Source: Pelagimonas sp050633425
GTDB taxonomy: Bacteria > Pseudomonadota > Alphaproteobacteria > Rhodobacterales > Rhodobacteraceae
NCBI RefSeq assembly: GCF_050633425.1
Contig: NZ_JBOEGM010000028.1
Location: 1-64,000, forward strand
Reading direction: 5' to 3'
DNA: 64,000 nucleotides
In this document: positions 1 through 8,614 of the stretch, one piece after another
How positions within the stretch are numbered: the first letter of the stretch is position 1
Layout: each line of letters starts with the position of its first letter
The notes under the pieces: model-generated
Told to the model about the DNA's origin: nothing
Seen by the model: the letters and a program-made list of their open reading frames with translations, nothing else
Database searches by the model: none
Made by a program: the position numbers and the translations under genes

Positions 1-651
1 GAAGGCATGCGCGACAGCTTCCTCAAGGGTCAGTACACCATTCACCAGAACTTCCTGCCCGCCACCTATCTTGGTGCCTCGGACGAAGCTCCTTTCACCT
101 ATGACATTGAGAAAGCCAAAGCCCTGCTCGACGCTGCCGGTGTCAAGGATCTGGAAATCGAAATCGGTGTGCGCGAAGCTCAAGAGCGCATGGAAATCGG
201 TCAGTCCTTCCAAAACGCCGCGGCCCAGGCCGGGATCAAGGTCAACATCACCGTTGGCACCGCCAAGCAAATTCTGGCGCGCTATCGTGCCCGCGAGCTT
301 GACGTATACCTCGGTGCCTGGGGGCCAGACTATCCTGATCCCCAGACCAATGCCGGGACATTTGCCTTTAACCCCGACAACTCCGACGCGGCCAATGCGA
401 CCGGTTTGCTCGCATGGCGCACCGGTTGGGATCCAGAAGATCTGACCGACAAAGTTGCTGCGGCTGTGACCGAAGGCGACAAAGAGATGCGTGTAAAAAT
501 GTATCACGAAATTCAGTCTGAGTTCCGCGACAAATCCCCATTTGTTGTTATGTTCCAACAGATTGAACAGTCGGCGATGCGTGACAATGTCATGAACTTC
601 TCGACCGGTCAGGCTGTGACTTCTGCCGCTTATTGGCAGGTCACCAAGTAA
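1..651 (+). CDS. ABC transporter substrate-binding protein, oligopeptide type (C-terminal part)
   Basis: This is the last ~216 codons of a periplasmic binding protein of family 5 (DppA/OppA type); the start lies outside the window. The visible part is the C-terminal lobe, with the helical stretch FTYDIEKAKALLDAAG typical of the family and a closing segment about residence in periplasmic complexes (MYHEIQSEFRDKSPFVVMFQ). The stop codon abuts the ATG of the next permease gene, so it is the first visible gene of a five-gene importer operon. Family 5 proteins bind peptides but also oligosaccharides and other solutes, so the ligand cannot be read from this fragment. The adjacent pentose-pathway genes make a sugar-derived ligand possible, which is inference only. 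Confidence 0.9.
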   Translation, partial: EGMRDSFLKGQYTIHQNFLPATYLGASDEAPFTYDIEKAKALLDAAGVKDLEIEIGVREAQERMEIGQSFQNAAAQAGIKVNITVGTAKQILARYRARELDVYLGAWGPDYPDPQTNAGTFAFNPDNSDAANATGLLAWRTGWDPEDLTDKVAAAVTEGDKEMRVKMYHEIQSEFRDKSPFVVMFQQIEQSAMRDNVMNFSTGQAVTSAAYWQVTK

Positions 652-1710
652 ATGGCCCTGACAGATGACAATCGTGAGAGGCACCCTCGGGTGCCTCTTC
701 CGCAGTGGCTAAAGACCACTTTGCTCACGCTTGGATCGATCTCAGTCACGCTATTGGGGTTGCTCTTTATCACCTTTATCATCGGTCGCGTCATGCCGAT
801 CGACCCCGTGCTGGCCATCGTTGGCGAACGGGCGTCCCAAGAAACCTATGACGCTGTTTTTCTACAGCTTGGCCTTGATAAACCGCTGTTGGTGCAATTC
901 CTCTATTACCTGTGGGATGTGCTGCATCTTGATTTTGGCACCTCGTTGCTCAATGCGCGCCCTGTCTCCGAAGACATCGCCCGCGTCTTTCCTGCCACGA
1001 TGGAGCTTGCGACGCTCGGCATTCTCATCGGCGTTGTCCTTGGCGTGCCGCTTGGTGTCCTCGCTGCTGTTCGCAAAGGCTCCTGGATCGACCAAATCGC
1101 CCGCGTGCTGGCCCTTGTTGGCTATTCCATGCCGATTTTCTGGCTCGGGCTGATGGGGCTTTTGGTGTTTTATGGCATCTTGGGCTGGGTCGGTGGCCCC
1201 GGTCGTGTTGGTATTTTCTATGTCGACGTTGTGCCCTCGGTGACCGGCATGATCCTGATCGACGCCGCGCTTGATGGCAATTGGGACGTGTTCAAAGACG
1301 CCTTTAGTCACATCATCCTGCCCGCCTCGCTTCTGGGCTATTACTCACTCGCTTACATCAGCCGAATGACCCGGTCGTTTATGCTCGAACAGCTCAGCGC
1401 CGAATATATCACCACGGCACGGGTCAAGGGCATGTCGGAATGGAATGTGGTGTGGAAACACGCGTTTAAAAACATCCGCGTTCAGCTCATCACCGTCATT
1501 GCCTTGTCTTATGCCGGTTTGCTCGAAGGGTCGGTCCTGACCGAGATCATCTTTAGCTGGCCGGGGATCGGCAGCTATATCACCACCGCCCTGCTCAGCG
1601 CGGATATGAATGCCGTTTTGGGCGGCACTGTGGTGGTGGGTCTGATCTTCATCCTGCTCAATATCTTCTCTGACTTGCTCTACAAAGTCTTTGATCCACG
1701 TGCGAAATAA
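652..1710 (+). CDS. ABC transporter permease, DppB-type
   Basis: Inner-membrane permease of 352 residues. After a short polar N-terminus there is one transmembrane helix (about residues 25-48), a long periplasmic loop, then five more helices, as in DppB/OppB. The cytoplasmic EAA loop that docks onto the ATPase is visible near residues 248-272 (YITTARVKGMSEWNVVWKHA). The ATG follows the binding-protein stop codon directly, so the genes are probably translationally coupled. It should form a heterodimer with the next permease. Length and layout are normal for the family. Confidence 0.93.
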   Translation: MALTDDNRERHPRVPLPQWLKTTLLTLGSISVTLLGLLFITFIIGRVMPIDPVLAIVGERASQETYDAVFLQLGLDKPLLVQFLYYLWDVLHLDFGTSLLNARPVSEDIARVFPATMELATLGILIGVVLGVPLGVLAAVRKGSWIDQIARVLALVGYSMPIFWLGLMGLLVFYGILGWVGGPGRVGIFYVDVVPSVTGMILIDAALDGNWDVFKDAFSHIILPASLLGYYSLAYISRMTRSFMLEQLSAEYITTARVKGMSEWNVVWKHAFKNIRVQLITVIALSYAGLLEGSVLTEIIFSWPGIGSYITTALLSADMNAVLGGTVVVGLIFILLNIFSDLLYKVFDPRAK

Positions 1711-1720
1711 GGGCACCCCT

Positions 1721-2632
1721 ATGTCTGAAACACAAACTCTGCGCGCGTGGCTATTGACCGATACGCCCACCTCGCGCCGTCACGCCCGGCTGTCCTCCTT
1801 CTATCAAGGCTGGCTGAGTTTTCGGTCCAACACGATGGCCATGATCGGTCTTGGCATTTTGATGCTGCTGGTGCTGACCGCCGCCGCCGCGCCGCTCCTT
1901 GCCCCGCATGATCCCTTTGTCCAAGACCTTGGCAATCGTCTGGCCCCGCTTTGGACGCCGGGCCATATCTTTGGCACCGACAGCCTGGGCCGCGATATTC
2001 TCTCGCGGCTTATCTATGGGGCGCGGATTACGCTCTATATCGTTGGTCTTGTGGCGTTGATCGCTCCGATTGTCGGGCTCTTGGTTGGCACCGTCTCCGG
2101 CTATCTCGGCGGCTGGACAGACGTTGTCCTGATGCGGATCACCGACATCTTTCTGGCCTTTCCACGCCTCGTTCTGGCGCTGGCTTTTGTTGCGGCATTG
2201 GGGGCTGGCATCGAAAACGCTGTGCTGGCGATTTCGCTCACCGCCTGGCCGCCCTACGCCCGGATCGCGCGGGCCGAGACCCTGACCATTCGCTCCTCAG
2301 ACTATATCTCGGCGATCAAACTGCAGGGCGCTGGCGCGCTTCGGATCATCACCAAGCATATCTGGCCGCTGTGCATTTCTTCGCTGATTGTTCGGGTCAC
2401 TCTGGATATGGCCGGCATCATTCTGGCCGCTGCGGGGCTTGGCTTCCTTGGCCTGGGTGCGCAACCCCCCAGCCCGGAATGGGGCGCGATGATCTCCGAA
2501 GGACGGCGGTTTATCCTTGATCACTGGTGGGTGGCCACCGTGCCGGGATTGGCGATCTTTACCGTGTCGCTGGCCTTTAACCTGCTCGGTGACGGGCTGC
2601 GCGATGTGCTTGATCCAAAGGCGGGCGAATGA
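1721..2632 (+). CDS. ABC transporter permease, DppC-type
   Basis: Second inner-membrane permease, 303 residues from the chosen ATG at 1721; an in-frame ATG at 1691 lies inside the previous gene and is less likely. It has the DppC/OppC pattern: a cytoplasmic N-terminus (SFYQGWLSFRSNTMAMIG), a first helix, the FGTDSLGRDILSRLIYGAR region, and an EAA loop near residue 193 (DYISAIKLQGAGALRIITKH). The stop overlaps the ATG of the ATPase gene that follows. It partners the DppB-type protein to form the membrane channel. Confidence 0.93.
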   Translation: MSETQTLRAWLLTDTPTSRRHARLSSFYQGWLSFRSNTMAMIGLGILMLLVLTAAAAPLLAPHDPFVQDLGNRLAPLWTPGHIFGTDSLGRDILSRLIYGARITLYIVGLVALIAPIVGLLVGTVSGYLGGWTDVVLMRITDIFLAFPRLVLALAFVAALGAGIENAVLAISLTAWPPYARIARAETLTIRSSDYISAIKLQGAGALRIITKHIWPLCISSLIVRVTLDMAGIILAAAGLGFLGLGAQPPSPEWGAMISEGRRFILDHWWVATVPGLAIFTVSLAFNLLGDGLRDVLDPKAGE

Positions 2633-3489
2633 TGGAAACCCTACTTGATATCAAAGATCTCTGGGTGAAATTCCCATCCCGTCAGGGCGTGTTTGACGCG
2701 GTGCGCGGTGTCTCTTTTACGCTGGGGCGCGAACGGCTTGGCATTGTTGGCGAAAGCGGCTCGGGCAAATCCATGACCGGCCGGGCCATTTTGCGGCTGA
2801 TCCGCCCGCCCGGTATCGTTGAGGCCGAGCACATCAACCTGCATGGTGAAAACCTGTTAGAAAAATCCGAAAAGGCCATGCGCGCCGTGCGTGGCCAACG
2901 TATTTCCATGGTCATGCAAGACCCCAAGTTTTCGCTCAATCCCGTCACCACAATCGGCGATCAAATCATCGAAGCCTATCGCCTGCACAACAAAACCTCA
3001 AAATCTGAAGCCTACCTTAAATCACTCGAAATGCTCGAGGCGGTCTCAATCCGCGATCCCGAGCGGGTCATGCGCGCCTATCCGCATGAAATGTCGGGCG
3101 GCATGGGGCAGCGGATCATGATCGCAATGATGCTGATCCCCAGCCCAGAAATCCTGATTGCTGATGAACCAACCTCAGCACTTGATGTGTCTGTTCAAAG
3201 GCAAGTTCTTGATATCATGGATAAACTCGTAAAAGAACGCGGCATGGGCCTGATCTTTATCAGCCATGACCTCAACCTTGTCGCTGACTTTTGTGACCGG
3301 GTGTTGATCATGTATGCGGGCCGCATTGTAGAGGTCTGTGAGGCCGACAAATTGCACGAGGCCAAACACCCCTACACCCGCGGCTTGCTTGGCTCCCTGC
3401 CCCGGCTCGACGCCCCCTGTGATCGGCTTGACGTGTTGCAACGTGACCCCGATTGGGCAGCCGCCCCAAGCGTGAGTGGCCGGATATGA
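2629..3489 (+). CDS. ABC transporter ATP-binding protein, DppD-type
   Basis: Cytoplasmic ATPase subunit, 286 residues. Walker A is GESGSGKS near residue 40, the signature is MSGGMGQR rather than the usual LSGGQ, and Walker B is ILIADEPTSALD. The oligopeptide-family tail motif HPYTRGLLGSLPRLD is present, but the protein ends soon after it, making it about 40 residues shorter than typical DppD. Two consecutive ATG codons start the gene, overlapping the permease stop. It is expected to pair with the DppF-type ATPase. Confidence 0.92.
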   Translation: MMETLLDIKDLWVKFPSRQGVFDAVRGVSFTLGRERLGIVGESGSGKSMTGRAILRLIRPPGIVEAEHINLHGENLLEKSEKAMRAVRGQRISMVMQDPKFSLNPVTTIGDQIIEAYRLHNKTSKSEAYLKSLEMLEAVSIRDPERVMRAYPHEMSGGMGQRIMIAMMLIPSPEILIADEPTSALDVSVQRQVLDIMDKLVKERGMGLIFISHDLNLVADFCDRVLIMYAGRIVEVCEADKLHEAKHPYTRGLLGSLPRLDAPCDRLDVLQRDPDWAAAPSVSGRI

Positions 3490-4226
3490 CAATGCTCGAC
3501 ATTAACACTCTCAACGTTTGGTTTGGCACCGCACGCGACCGCGTCGATGCTGTCAAAAGCGCGTCCTTTTCCGTCGCCAAGGGCGAAAGCTTTGGCCTTG
3601 TCGGCGAAAGCGGCTCGGGCAAATCAACGATCCTGCGCGCCATCACCGGCCTCGCCCCGACCTGGTCGGGCAACATCTCTGTCGCAGGCACCCCCATCGG
3701 ACACAAACGCGCCAAGAGCTTTTTCAAGACCGTTCAAATGGTGTTCCAAGATCCCTATGCCTCGCTCCATCCGCGTCATTCCGTCGATCAGGTGCTTGGC
3801 GAAACGCTCCAGCTGCATGGGTTCTCAGACATCGACAAACGGGTTGCGACCCTGCTGGACGACGTCGGTTTGGGGCAAAAGTTCCGCTTCCGCTATCCGC
3901 ATCAGCTCTCTGGGGGGCAGCGCCAGCGCGTCGCAATCGCCCGCGCCCTCGCCCCGGAACCAACGCTCTTGTTGCTGGATGAGCCGACCTCGGCGCTTGA
4001 TGTCTCGGTTCAGGCCGAAATCCTCAACCTGCTCACCGATCTGCGCTCAGAACATGGGCTCACCTATCTGATGGTCTCGCATGACCTGTCCGTGGTCGGC
4101 CACATGTGTGACCGGCTTGCGGTGATGCGCAATGGTGAAATTGTCGAGGTTATGAGCACCGACGCGCTGCGCTCCAATCAGGCCCAGCATGCCTATTCGC
4201 AACAACTGCTCGCCGCATCCCTCTAA
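3486..4226 (+). CDS. ABC transporter ATP-binding protein, DppF-type
   Basis: Second ATPase subunit, 246 residues from the ATG at 3486, which overlaps the upstream stop as ATGA; the longer in-frame start at 3453 would run into the previous gene. Walker A GESGSGKST, signature LSGGQRQRVAIARAL and Walker B LLLDEPTSALD are all intact. The usual C-terminal oligopeptide extension is missing, so the protein is shorter than the ~330 residues common for DppF. It is the last gene of the importer operon, followed by a strong terminator hairpin. Confidence 0.92.
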   Translation: MTMLDINTLNVWFGTARDRVDAVKSASFSVAKGESFGLVGESGSGKSTILRAITGLAPTWSGNISVAGTPIGHKRAKSFFKTVQMVFQDPYASLHPRHSVDQVLGETLQLHGFSDIDKRVATLLDDVGLGQKFRFRYPHQLSGGQRQRVAIARALAPEPTLLLLDEPTSALDVSVQAEILNLLTDLRSEHGLTYLMVSHDLSVVGHMCDRLAVMRNGEIVEVMSTDALRSNQAQHAYSQQLLAASL

Positions 4227-4230
4227 AACA

Positions 4231-4275
4231 AATGGCCCGCCAAACTCGTGTCCGAGTCCCGGCGGGCCATTCTTT
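4231..4275. terminator. Bidirectional rho-independent terminator
   Basis: The inverted repeat AATGGCCCGCC (4231-4241) / GGCGGGCCATT (4261-4271) has a smaller ACTCG/CGAGT hairpin in its loop. T-rich sequence follows on the plus side and A-rich sequence precedes it, so it can end both the importer operon and the convergent dehydrogenase gene. Confidence 0.85.
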
Positions 4276-4283
4276 TGACAGGC

Positions 4284-5786
4284 TTACTTGTCAAGCGACA
4301 GCAAAGCTTCCGGGAAATTCTGATAGCTCACCGGACGCAAGAACCGACGGATCGCCAATGTCCCGACCGAGGTCGCACCGAAATTGGTCGACGCCGGGTA
4401 AGGTCCGCCATGCACCATGGCCTCGCTCACCTCAACGCCCGTTGGGAAACCGTTGACCAACAGCCGCCCGGCTTTGCGCTCCAGCACCGGCAAAAGGGTC
4501 TTGGCCGCATCCAGATCACCGTCATCCATCTGCAAGGTACAGGTCAACTGCCCCTCCAGCGACTTGGCCACGGCCATCACCTCGGCATCATCCTGAGCAA
4601 TCACAACCAACCCAAGCGGGCCAAACACCTCTTCGGCCAACGCCTCATCGGCCAAAAAGGCTTGGGCAGATACCGAAAACAGGTTCGGCCCGGCGCTGCG
4701 TGGCGCTGCCGGTGACGTCACCAGAGATGTCACCGCCTCAGCCGCATCAAACCGCGCTTGCCCCGCATCATAGGCCGATGCAATCCCCGAGGTCAGCATG
4801 GTCTGCTCACCTGCGCCGCTCAGCGCCTCTCGGGAAGCGGCAACAAAGGCGTCGGCCGCCTCGCCTGCCTTGACCACAGCAATGCCCGGATTGGTGCAGA
4901 ACTGCCCTGCCCCCATGGTCAACGACCCGGCCCATCCGCTGGCAATATCCGTGCCGCGCGCGGCCAGAGCGTCGTCAAGCAGGAACATCGGATTGACCGA
5001 ACCAAGCTCACCGAAAAACGGGATCGGCTCAGGGCGCTGTGCACATAGGTCAAACAGCGCACGTCCGCCGCGCAAACCGCCGGTAAAACCAACCGCCTTG
5101 ATCACAGGATGCTGAACCAACGCCTGTCCGACAGGAATGCCTCCGTCTTGGATCAGGCTAAAGACACCGGGATGTAGATTGCATTTTTTTACAGCATAAT
5201 CAATGGCTTGCGCAACAATCTCGGCCGTTGCCGGATGCGCCTGATGACCTTTGACAACCACCGGACAGCCCGCCGCCAATGCCGACGCCGTATCCCCCCC
5301 TGCCGTTGAAAAGGCCAGTGGGAAATTCGATGCGCCAAACACGGCAACCGGCCCAATGGGGCGTTGCACCATCTGGATGTCCGGGCGCGGCAGTGGCGCA
5401 CGATCAGGCAGCGCTTTGTCATGGCGCCGATCAAGATAATCACCGGCTTCGATGTGCTCGGCAAACAGGCGCAACTGCCCGGTGGTGCGTCCGCGCTCAC
5501 CGTTCAAACGCGCCTCCGGCAACCCGGTTTCCTTACAGCCATAGGCGGTCAAATCCGCGCCGCGCGCCTCGATTTCATCGGCGATCGTACGAAGAAACGC
5601 CGCGCGCTCGGCACGTGTCGTATAGCCATAAGACCAAAACGCTTCCTCGGCTGCCTGACAGGCCTGATCGACCAGATCAGGCGTACCTGCAGCAAAGCGA
5701 TCTGCCTCGCCAGTCACAGGCTCATTGGCAAAACTGTCCGTGTTGCCGACCCATTCACCGGCGATCAAGTGAGTGCCCTTAAGCAT
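4284..5786 (-). CDS. 2-ketoglutarate semialdehyde dehydrogenase (NADP+), pentose-pathway type
   Basis: Aldehyde dehydrogenase superfamily enzyme of 500 residues. The catalytic Cys sits in GAGQFCTNPG, the general-base Glu in FFGELGSVNP, and the cofactor-binding FGASNFPLAFS segment is clear. The sequence style (HLIAGEWVG start, GELGSVNP) matches the type III enzymes that oxidise 2-ketoglutarate semialdehyde to 2-ketoglutarate in sugar-acid and pentose catabolism. The upstream gene on the same strand, 15 bp away, encodes an FAH-family dehydratase that would supply the substrate. A second, unrelated semialdehyde dehydrogenase for the hydroxyproline route lies at 43.4 kb. Confidence 0.85.
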   Translation of the reverse strand: MLKGTHLIAGEWVGNTDSFANEPVTGEADRFAAGTPDLVDQACQAAEEAFWSYGYTTRAERAAFLRTIADEIEARGADLTAYGCKETGLPEARLNGERGRTTGQLRLFAEHIEAGDYLDRRHDKALPDRAPLPRPDIQMVQRPIGPVAVFGASNFPLAFSTAGGDTASALAAGCPVVVKGHQAHPATAEIVAQAIDYAVKKCNLHPGVFSLIQDGGIPVGQALVQHPVIKAVGFTGGLRGGRALFDLCAQRPEPIPFFGELGSVNPMFLLDDALAARGTDIASGWAGSLTMGAGQFCTNPGIAVVKAGEAADAFVAASREALSGAGEQTMLTSGIASAYDAGQARFDAAEAVTSLVTSPAAPRSAGPNLFSVSAQAFLADEALAEEVFGPLGLVVIAQDDAEVMAVAKSLEGQLTCTLQMDDGDLDAAKTLLPVLERKAGRLLVNGFPTGVEVSEAMVHGGPYPASTNFGATSVGTLAIRRFLRPVSYQNFPEALLSLDK

Positions 5787-5801
5787 TGAAGTATCCTTAG
5801 A

Positions 5802-6938
5802 TTAAAGCAGCCCACGGGCTGCGAGATTGCGCATCAGATGGCTGACACCAAACTGCCATTCCGGGCATTCGGTTGACAACATCACCGTGTTTTCGAGTCG
5901 GCCCAAATGGGCAGATGAAATTTCTACGACATCACCGACCTTATGGGTAAACCCACCGCCGGGCGTGTCACGATCTTGAGTCGGGGCAAACAACGTCCCC
6001 AGGTACAACATAAACCCATCCGGGTACTGATGATGACGGCCCACAGTTTGGCGCACCAGATCTTCTGGGTCGCGACTGATCTCAGCCATCGAAGAAAACC
6101 CCTTCATCACGAAACCATCCTGCCCCGTCACCGTCAGCGACAGTTCAGCGGCGCGGACATCGTCTAGCCCAAAATGATCGTCGAACAGACGGATCATCGG
6201 ACCAATCGCCGCCGACGCATTGTTATCCTTTGCCTTTGACAACAACAATGCCGAACGCCCTTCGACATCGCGCAAATTCACATCATTGCCTAGTGTTGCA
6301 CCAACAATTCGCCCGGTGCTCGCAACGGCCAAAACCACCTCAGGCTCCGGGTTGTTCCAGCTCGACATCGGGTGCAACCCGACCTGCGCCCCCGGCCCCA
6401 TCGCAGACAGCGTCTGCGCTTTTGAAAACACCTCAGCATCCGGGCCGATTCCCACTTCCAAATACTGGCTCCACAGGCCTTCTTCGATCAGCGCGGTTTT
6501 GACGTCCCGCGCCTCAGCTGACCCTGGCACGATATTGGACAGGCTGGCCCCGATCCGGGCCCCAATCCGCGCGCGAATGTCTTGTGCTTTGGCCGGGTCA
6601 CCGGCCGCTTGCTCTTCGATGACCCGCTCAACCATCGACCCTGCAAAGGTAACGCCGCAAGCCTTGATGGCTTGCAAATCGCAAGGAGCCAAAAAATGCA
6701 CGGCGTCCAAATCGGGTGTCCGCTCTGCAATTTCAGTGGCATCGCCAAGCGCAACCCCCGGAGCTGATGCCACATATCCCAAAGGATCGGCCATTTCACA
6801 AATGTCGCGCACCGTAGGCGCAGCCTTGCTGGTGATGTCCCAAAGGTCACCGTCTCGACAGGTGACAACCAGCGGCCCGCCTGCATCAGGGCTCCAGACA
6901 CGCCCTAATAATGGCCCATTAGTTGGAAGAATGCGCAT
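5802..6938 (-). CDS. FAH-family 2-keto-3-deoxy-pentonate dehydratase (XylX/AraD1-like)
   Basis: A 378-residue protein of the fumarylacetoacetate hydrolase fold. The metal-binding E-x-E is visible in NNPEPEVVLAV and the following Asp in GATLGNDVNLRD. Length and full-length arrangement resemble the FAH-type dehydratases of the Weimberg (xylose) and related arabinose pathways, which convert 2-keto-3-deoxypentonate to 2-ketoglutarate semialdehyde. It precedes the semialdehyde dehydrogenase in a two-gene operon, which supports that role. Other FAH-family activities (hydrolase, decarboxylase) cannot be excluded by reading alone. Confidence 0.7.
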   Translation of the reverse strand: MRILPTNGPLLGRVWSPDAGGPLVVTCRDGDLWDITSKAAPTVRDICEMADPLGYVASAPGVALGDATEIAERTPDLDAVHFLAPCDLQAIKACGVTFAGSMVERVIEEQAAGDPAKAQDIRARIGARIGASLSNIVPGSAEARDVKTALIEEGLWSQYLEVGIGPDAEVFSKAQTLSAMGPGAQVGLHPMSSWNNPEPEVVLAVASTGRIVGATLGNDVNLRDVEGRSALLLSKAKDNNASAAIGPMIRLFDDHFGLDDVRAAELSLTVTGQDGFVMKGFSSMAEISRDPEDLVRQTVGRHHQYPDGFMLYLGTLFAPTQDRDTPGGGFTHKVGDVVEISSAHLGRLENTVMLSTECPEWQFGVSHLMRNLAARGLL

Positions 6939-7148
6939 GATTTGCCCCCACTTTATCCCCCTGCAATTTCGTGATTTCTATCGAAACTGCGTCTTGTCCC
7001 CAGTAACTATCTGTATGGCTTTCCGCCTCTCAATAGCACCGCCTCGAAATGGTATACCAAACTTCGAAGCTATGTGCATCACCAAACACGCCTAGAACCA
7101 ATTTCGCCGTGCTGGTGTTTAGCCATCATTTTCTGAGAGCCTCAAAAA

Positions 7149-7164
7149 GTTGACAGCTGTCAAC
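7149..7164. other. parS: parS partition site 1 (repABC palindrome)
   Basis: The perfect palindrome GTTGACAGCTGTCAAC fits the repABC parS consensus GTTNNCNGCNGNNAAC at every fixed position. It is flanked by A- and T-runs that extend the symmetry to 7145-7168. It lies 43 bp beyond the repC stop codon and is the expected RepB binding site. Confidence 0.88.
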
Positions 7165-7195
7165 TTTTCCCAAAAACGGCGCTAACGCTCAAAAA

Positions 7196-7211
7196 GTTGA
7201 CAGCTGTCAAC
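7196..7211. other. parS: parS partition site 2, overlapping the repC stop codon
   Basis: A second identical copy of the 16-bp palindrome, centre-to-centre 47 bp from the first. The TGA stop of repC (7207-7209 on the minus strand) lies inside the site, so the last codons of repC are constrained by the partition sequence. Confidence 0.88.
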
Positions 7212-8418
7212 TTTTTTGCGCCTCGCCACGGTTGAGCAATGACATGATCATCGGGCCAGGTGAAAACTTACCGAGCTGCGCTTTGTGAGTCAGACTCCGC
7301 AAATAGCCGCCGGGGTTATTGATCTCATCCACCCGTTGCAACATGCCTGCAACAACCGCAGACGCACATTCCGGCCCCATCGCCGCCGTGGCTTCATCCC
7401 AGGCGGACCGGCTAATGCCCATCATGCCGCGCACGAGCTGAGCCGCATCATATAACCCGCTCCATTGTCGAATGGGATCACGGGAATAGGGTTCCAAATC
7501 CGGGCAGGCTTTCAAAACCAAAGCCAGGGGGATTTTGATCTCAGGCTTGGCACGGATCGTGTCCTGAGCAGAAGTTGAGGGTTGCTGAATGGGGCGCTCG
7601 GGCGATGCCTTGCTTTTTTCTAAGCAATGTTCAGATTCAAGAGTATCAGGTTTTGAATTCTGTAAGTGCCGCTCAGAACGGCTGTGAGTGCCGCTCATTT
7701 CTTCTGTTTCCAAGAGGATATTCTGCACCTTGTTCAGCAGCTTATCCACATCATCATGCAAAGCCTGCAACCCGTCAATGTCAAGTTTCCGCCGCGACTT
7801 GCGCTGAAGCAGGGCAAGCGTGTCGAAGATCTCATCCCAATTCGCCGCGATCCCCTCAGCACATCCAAATTCAGAAAGCTTAAACGCATCGCGCTTCTTG
7901 AGGATCATCATCTCGCGCAGCTCTTTGCGACGGGCGGTGGCATCCTCGGCGGCGCGCGCGGCTTCGCTGATAGCGCGGGCATGGACGAGCAGGGGGCGCA
8001 GATCAAACCCAAAGGCTTGGGTGATGTCGCCAGAGCGATCACGGCGCACATATCGTTTGCCGTTCGGGCTATCCTGACGGGTGATCAGCCCAGCTTTGAC
8101 CAAAGCCCCAAGATGCCGGCGCAACGTGCTTTCGGCCATGCCATGGGCGCGCTCGCCAAGGGCGCGATTTGAGGGAAACACGGTGGTTTGTGCCGCGTCT
8201 TGCAATGTCTTCTCGGGCAGAAAACTGAGCAGGGCATTCAACACCGTCAGATCCCGATCGGTGACACCAAAGGCCAAACGACCGGTGCAGAGCTGGCGGA
8301 ACAGCTCCCATTTATCGACTTTGGGAATGGGCGCAGAGCCGCGCGCGGCCTTGGCCGATTTCAGCAGGCCAGCAGTTACCGACCGCTGCCCGAAAGGCGT
8401 CGTTGCATGATAGGTCAT
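7207..8418 (-). CDS. repC: Plasmid replication initiator RepC
   Basis: 403-residue initiator of repABC replicons. The N-terminus (MTYHATTPFGQRSVTAGLL) and the winged-helix region with TVFPSNRALGERAHGMAEST and RRHLGALVKAGLITR are typical of RepC, as is the low-complexity linker before a conserved C-terminal helical domain. It is the last gene of repA-repB-repC, separated from repB by 196 bp that carry a predicted antisense RNA. In this family RepC acts in cis and the origin usually lies within repC itself. The start at 8418 has only a weak ribosome site, consistent with RNA-controlled translation. Confidence 0.93.
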   Translation of the reverse strand: MTYHATTPFGQRSVTAGLLKSAKAARGSAPIPKVDKWELFRQLCTGRLAFGVTDRDLTVLNALLSFLPEKTLQDAAQTTVFPSNRALGERAHGMAESTLRRHLGALVKAGLITRQDSPNGKRYVRRDRSGDITQAFGFDLRPLLVHARAISEAARAAEDATARRKELREMMILKKRDAFKLSEFGCAEGIAANWDEIFDTLALLQRKSRRKLDIDGLQALHDDVDKLLNKVQNILLETEEMSGTHSRSERHLQNSKPDTLESEHCLEKSKASPERPIQQPSTSAQDTIRAKPEIKIPLALVLKACPDLEPYSRDPIRQWSGLYDAAQLVRGMMGISRSAWDEATAAMGPECASAVVAGMLQRVDEINNPGGYLRSLTHKAQLGKFSPGPMIMSLLNRGEAQKS

Positions 8419-8466
8419 AAATTTTCACAAAGCGCAAAAATCTGGCCGCCCAGAGGCGTTCGGCAG

Positions 8467-8496
8467 TTGACAGCCGTACAGAGAAAGACCTAGATT
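8467..8496 (+). promoter_or_regulatory. Predicted promoter of the repABC counter-transcribed RNA
   Basis: TTGACA at 8467-8472 and TAGATT at 8491-8496 are separated by 18 bp, on the strand opposite repABC and inside the repB-repC gap. The TTGACAGC sequence resembles a parS half-site but the other half does not match, so a promoter is the better reading. Confidence 0.65.
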
Positions 8497-8502
8497 CGTA
8501 AT

Positions 8503-8559
8503 TGTCTAGAGAACGAATGGGCCTTCTGGGATTTGCTTCCTGGGGGGCTCTTTCTTTTT
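8503..8559 (+). ncRNA. Predicted counter-transcribed RNA (incompatibility RNA) of repABC
   Basis: A transcript of roughly 55 nt is predicted from just after the TAGATT box to a terminator. The terminator stem is 8521-8531 with 8538-8548 (11 pairs, several of them G-U), loop TTTGCT, followed by TCTTTCTTTTT. Because the stem relies on G-U pairs it is stable only as plus-strand RNA, that is antisense to the repC leader. Known repABC plasmids carry a small antisense RNA at exactly this place that represses repC. The 5' end is inferred. Confidence 0.65.
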
Positions 8560-8614
8560 GGCGCTAGATGTGCCTCCTGATTTTGTTGTTTCTGCTCATT
8601 GTCTTAGCCGTTCT

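Noticed and set aside
8466..8481. Possible third parS site (GTTGACAGCCGT...)
   Set aside because: Only the left half fits the consensus; the right half breaks it, while TTGACA with a TAGATT box 18 bp on fits a promoter.
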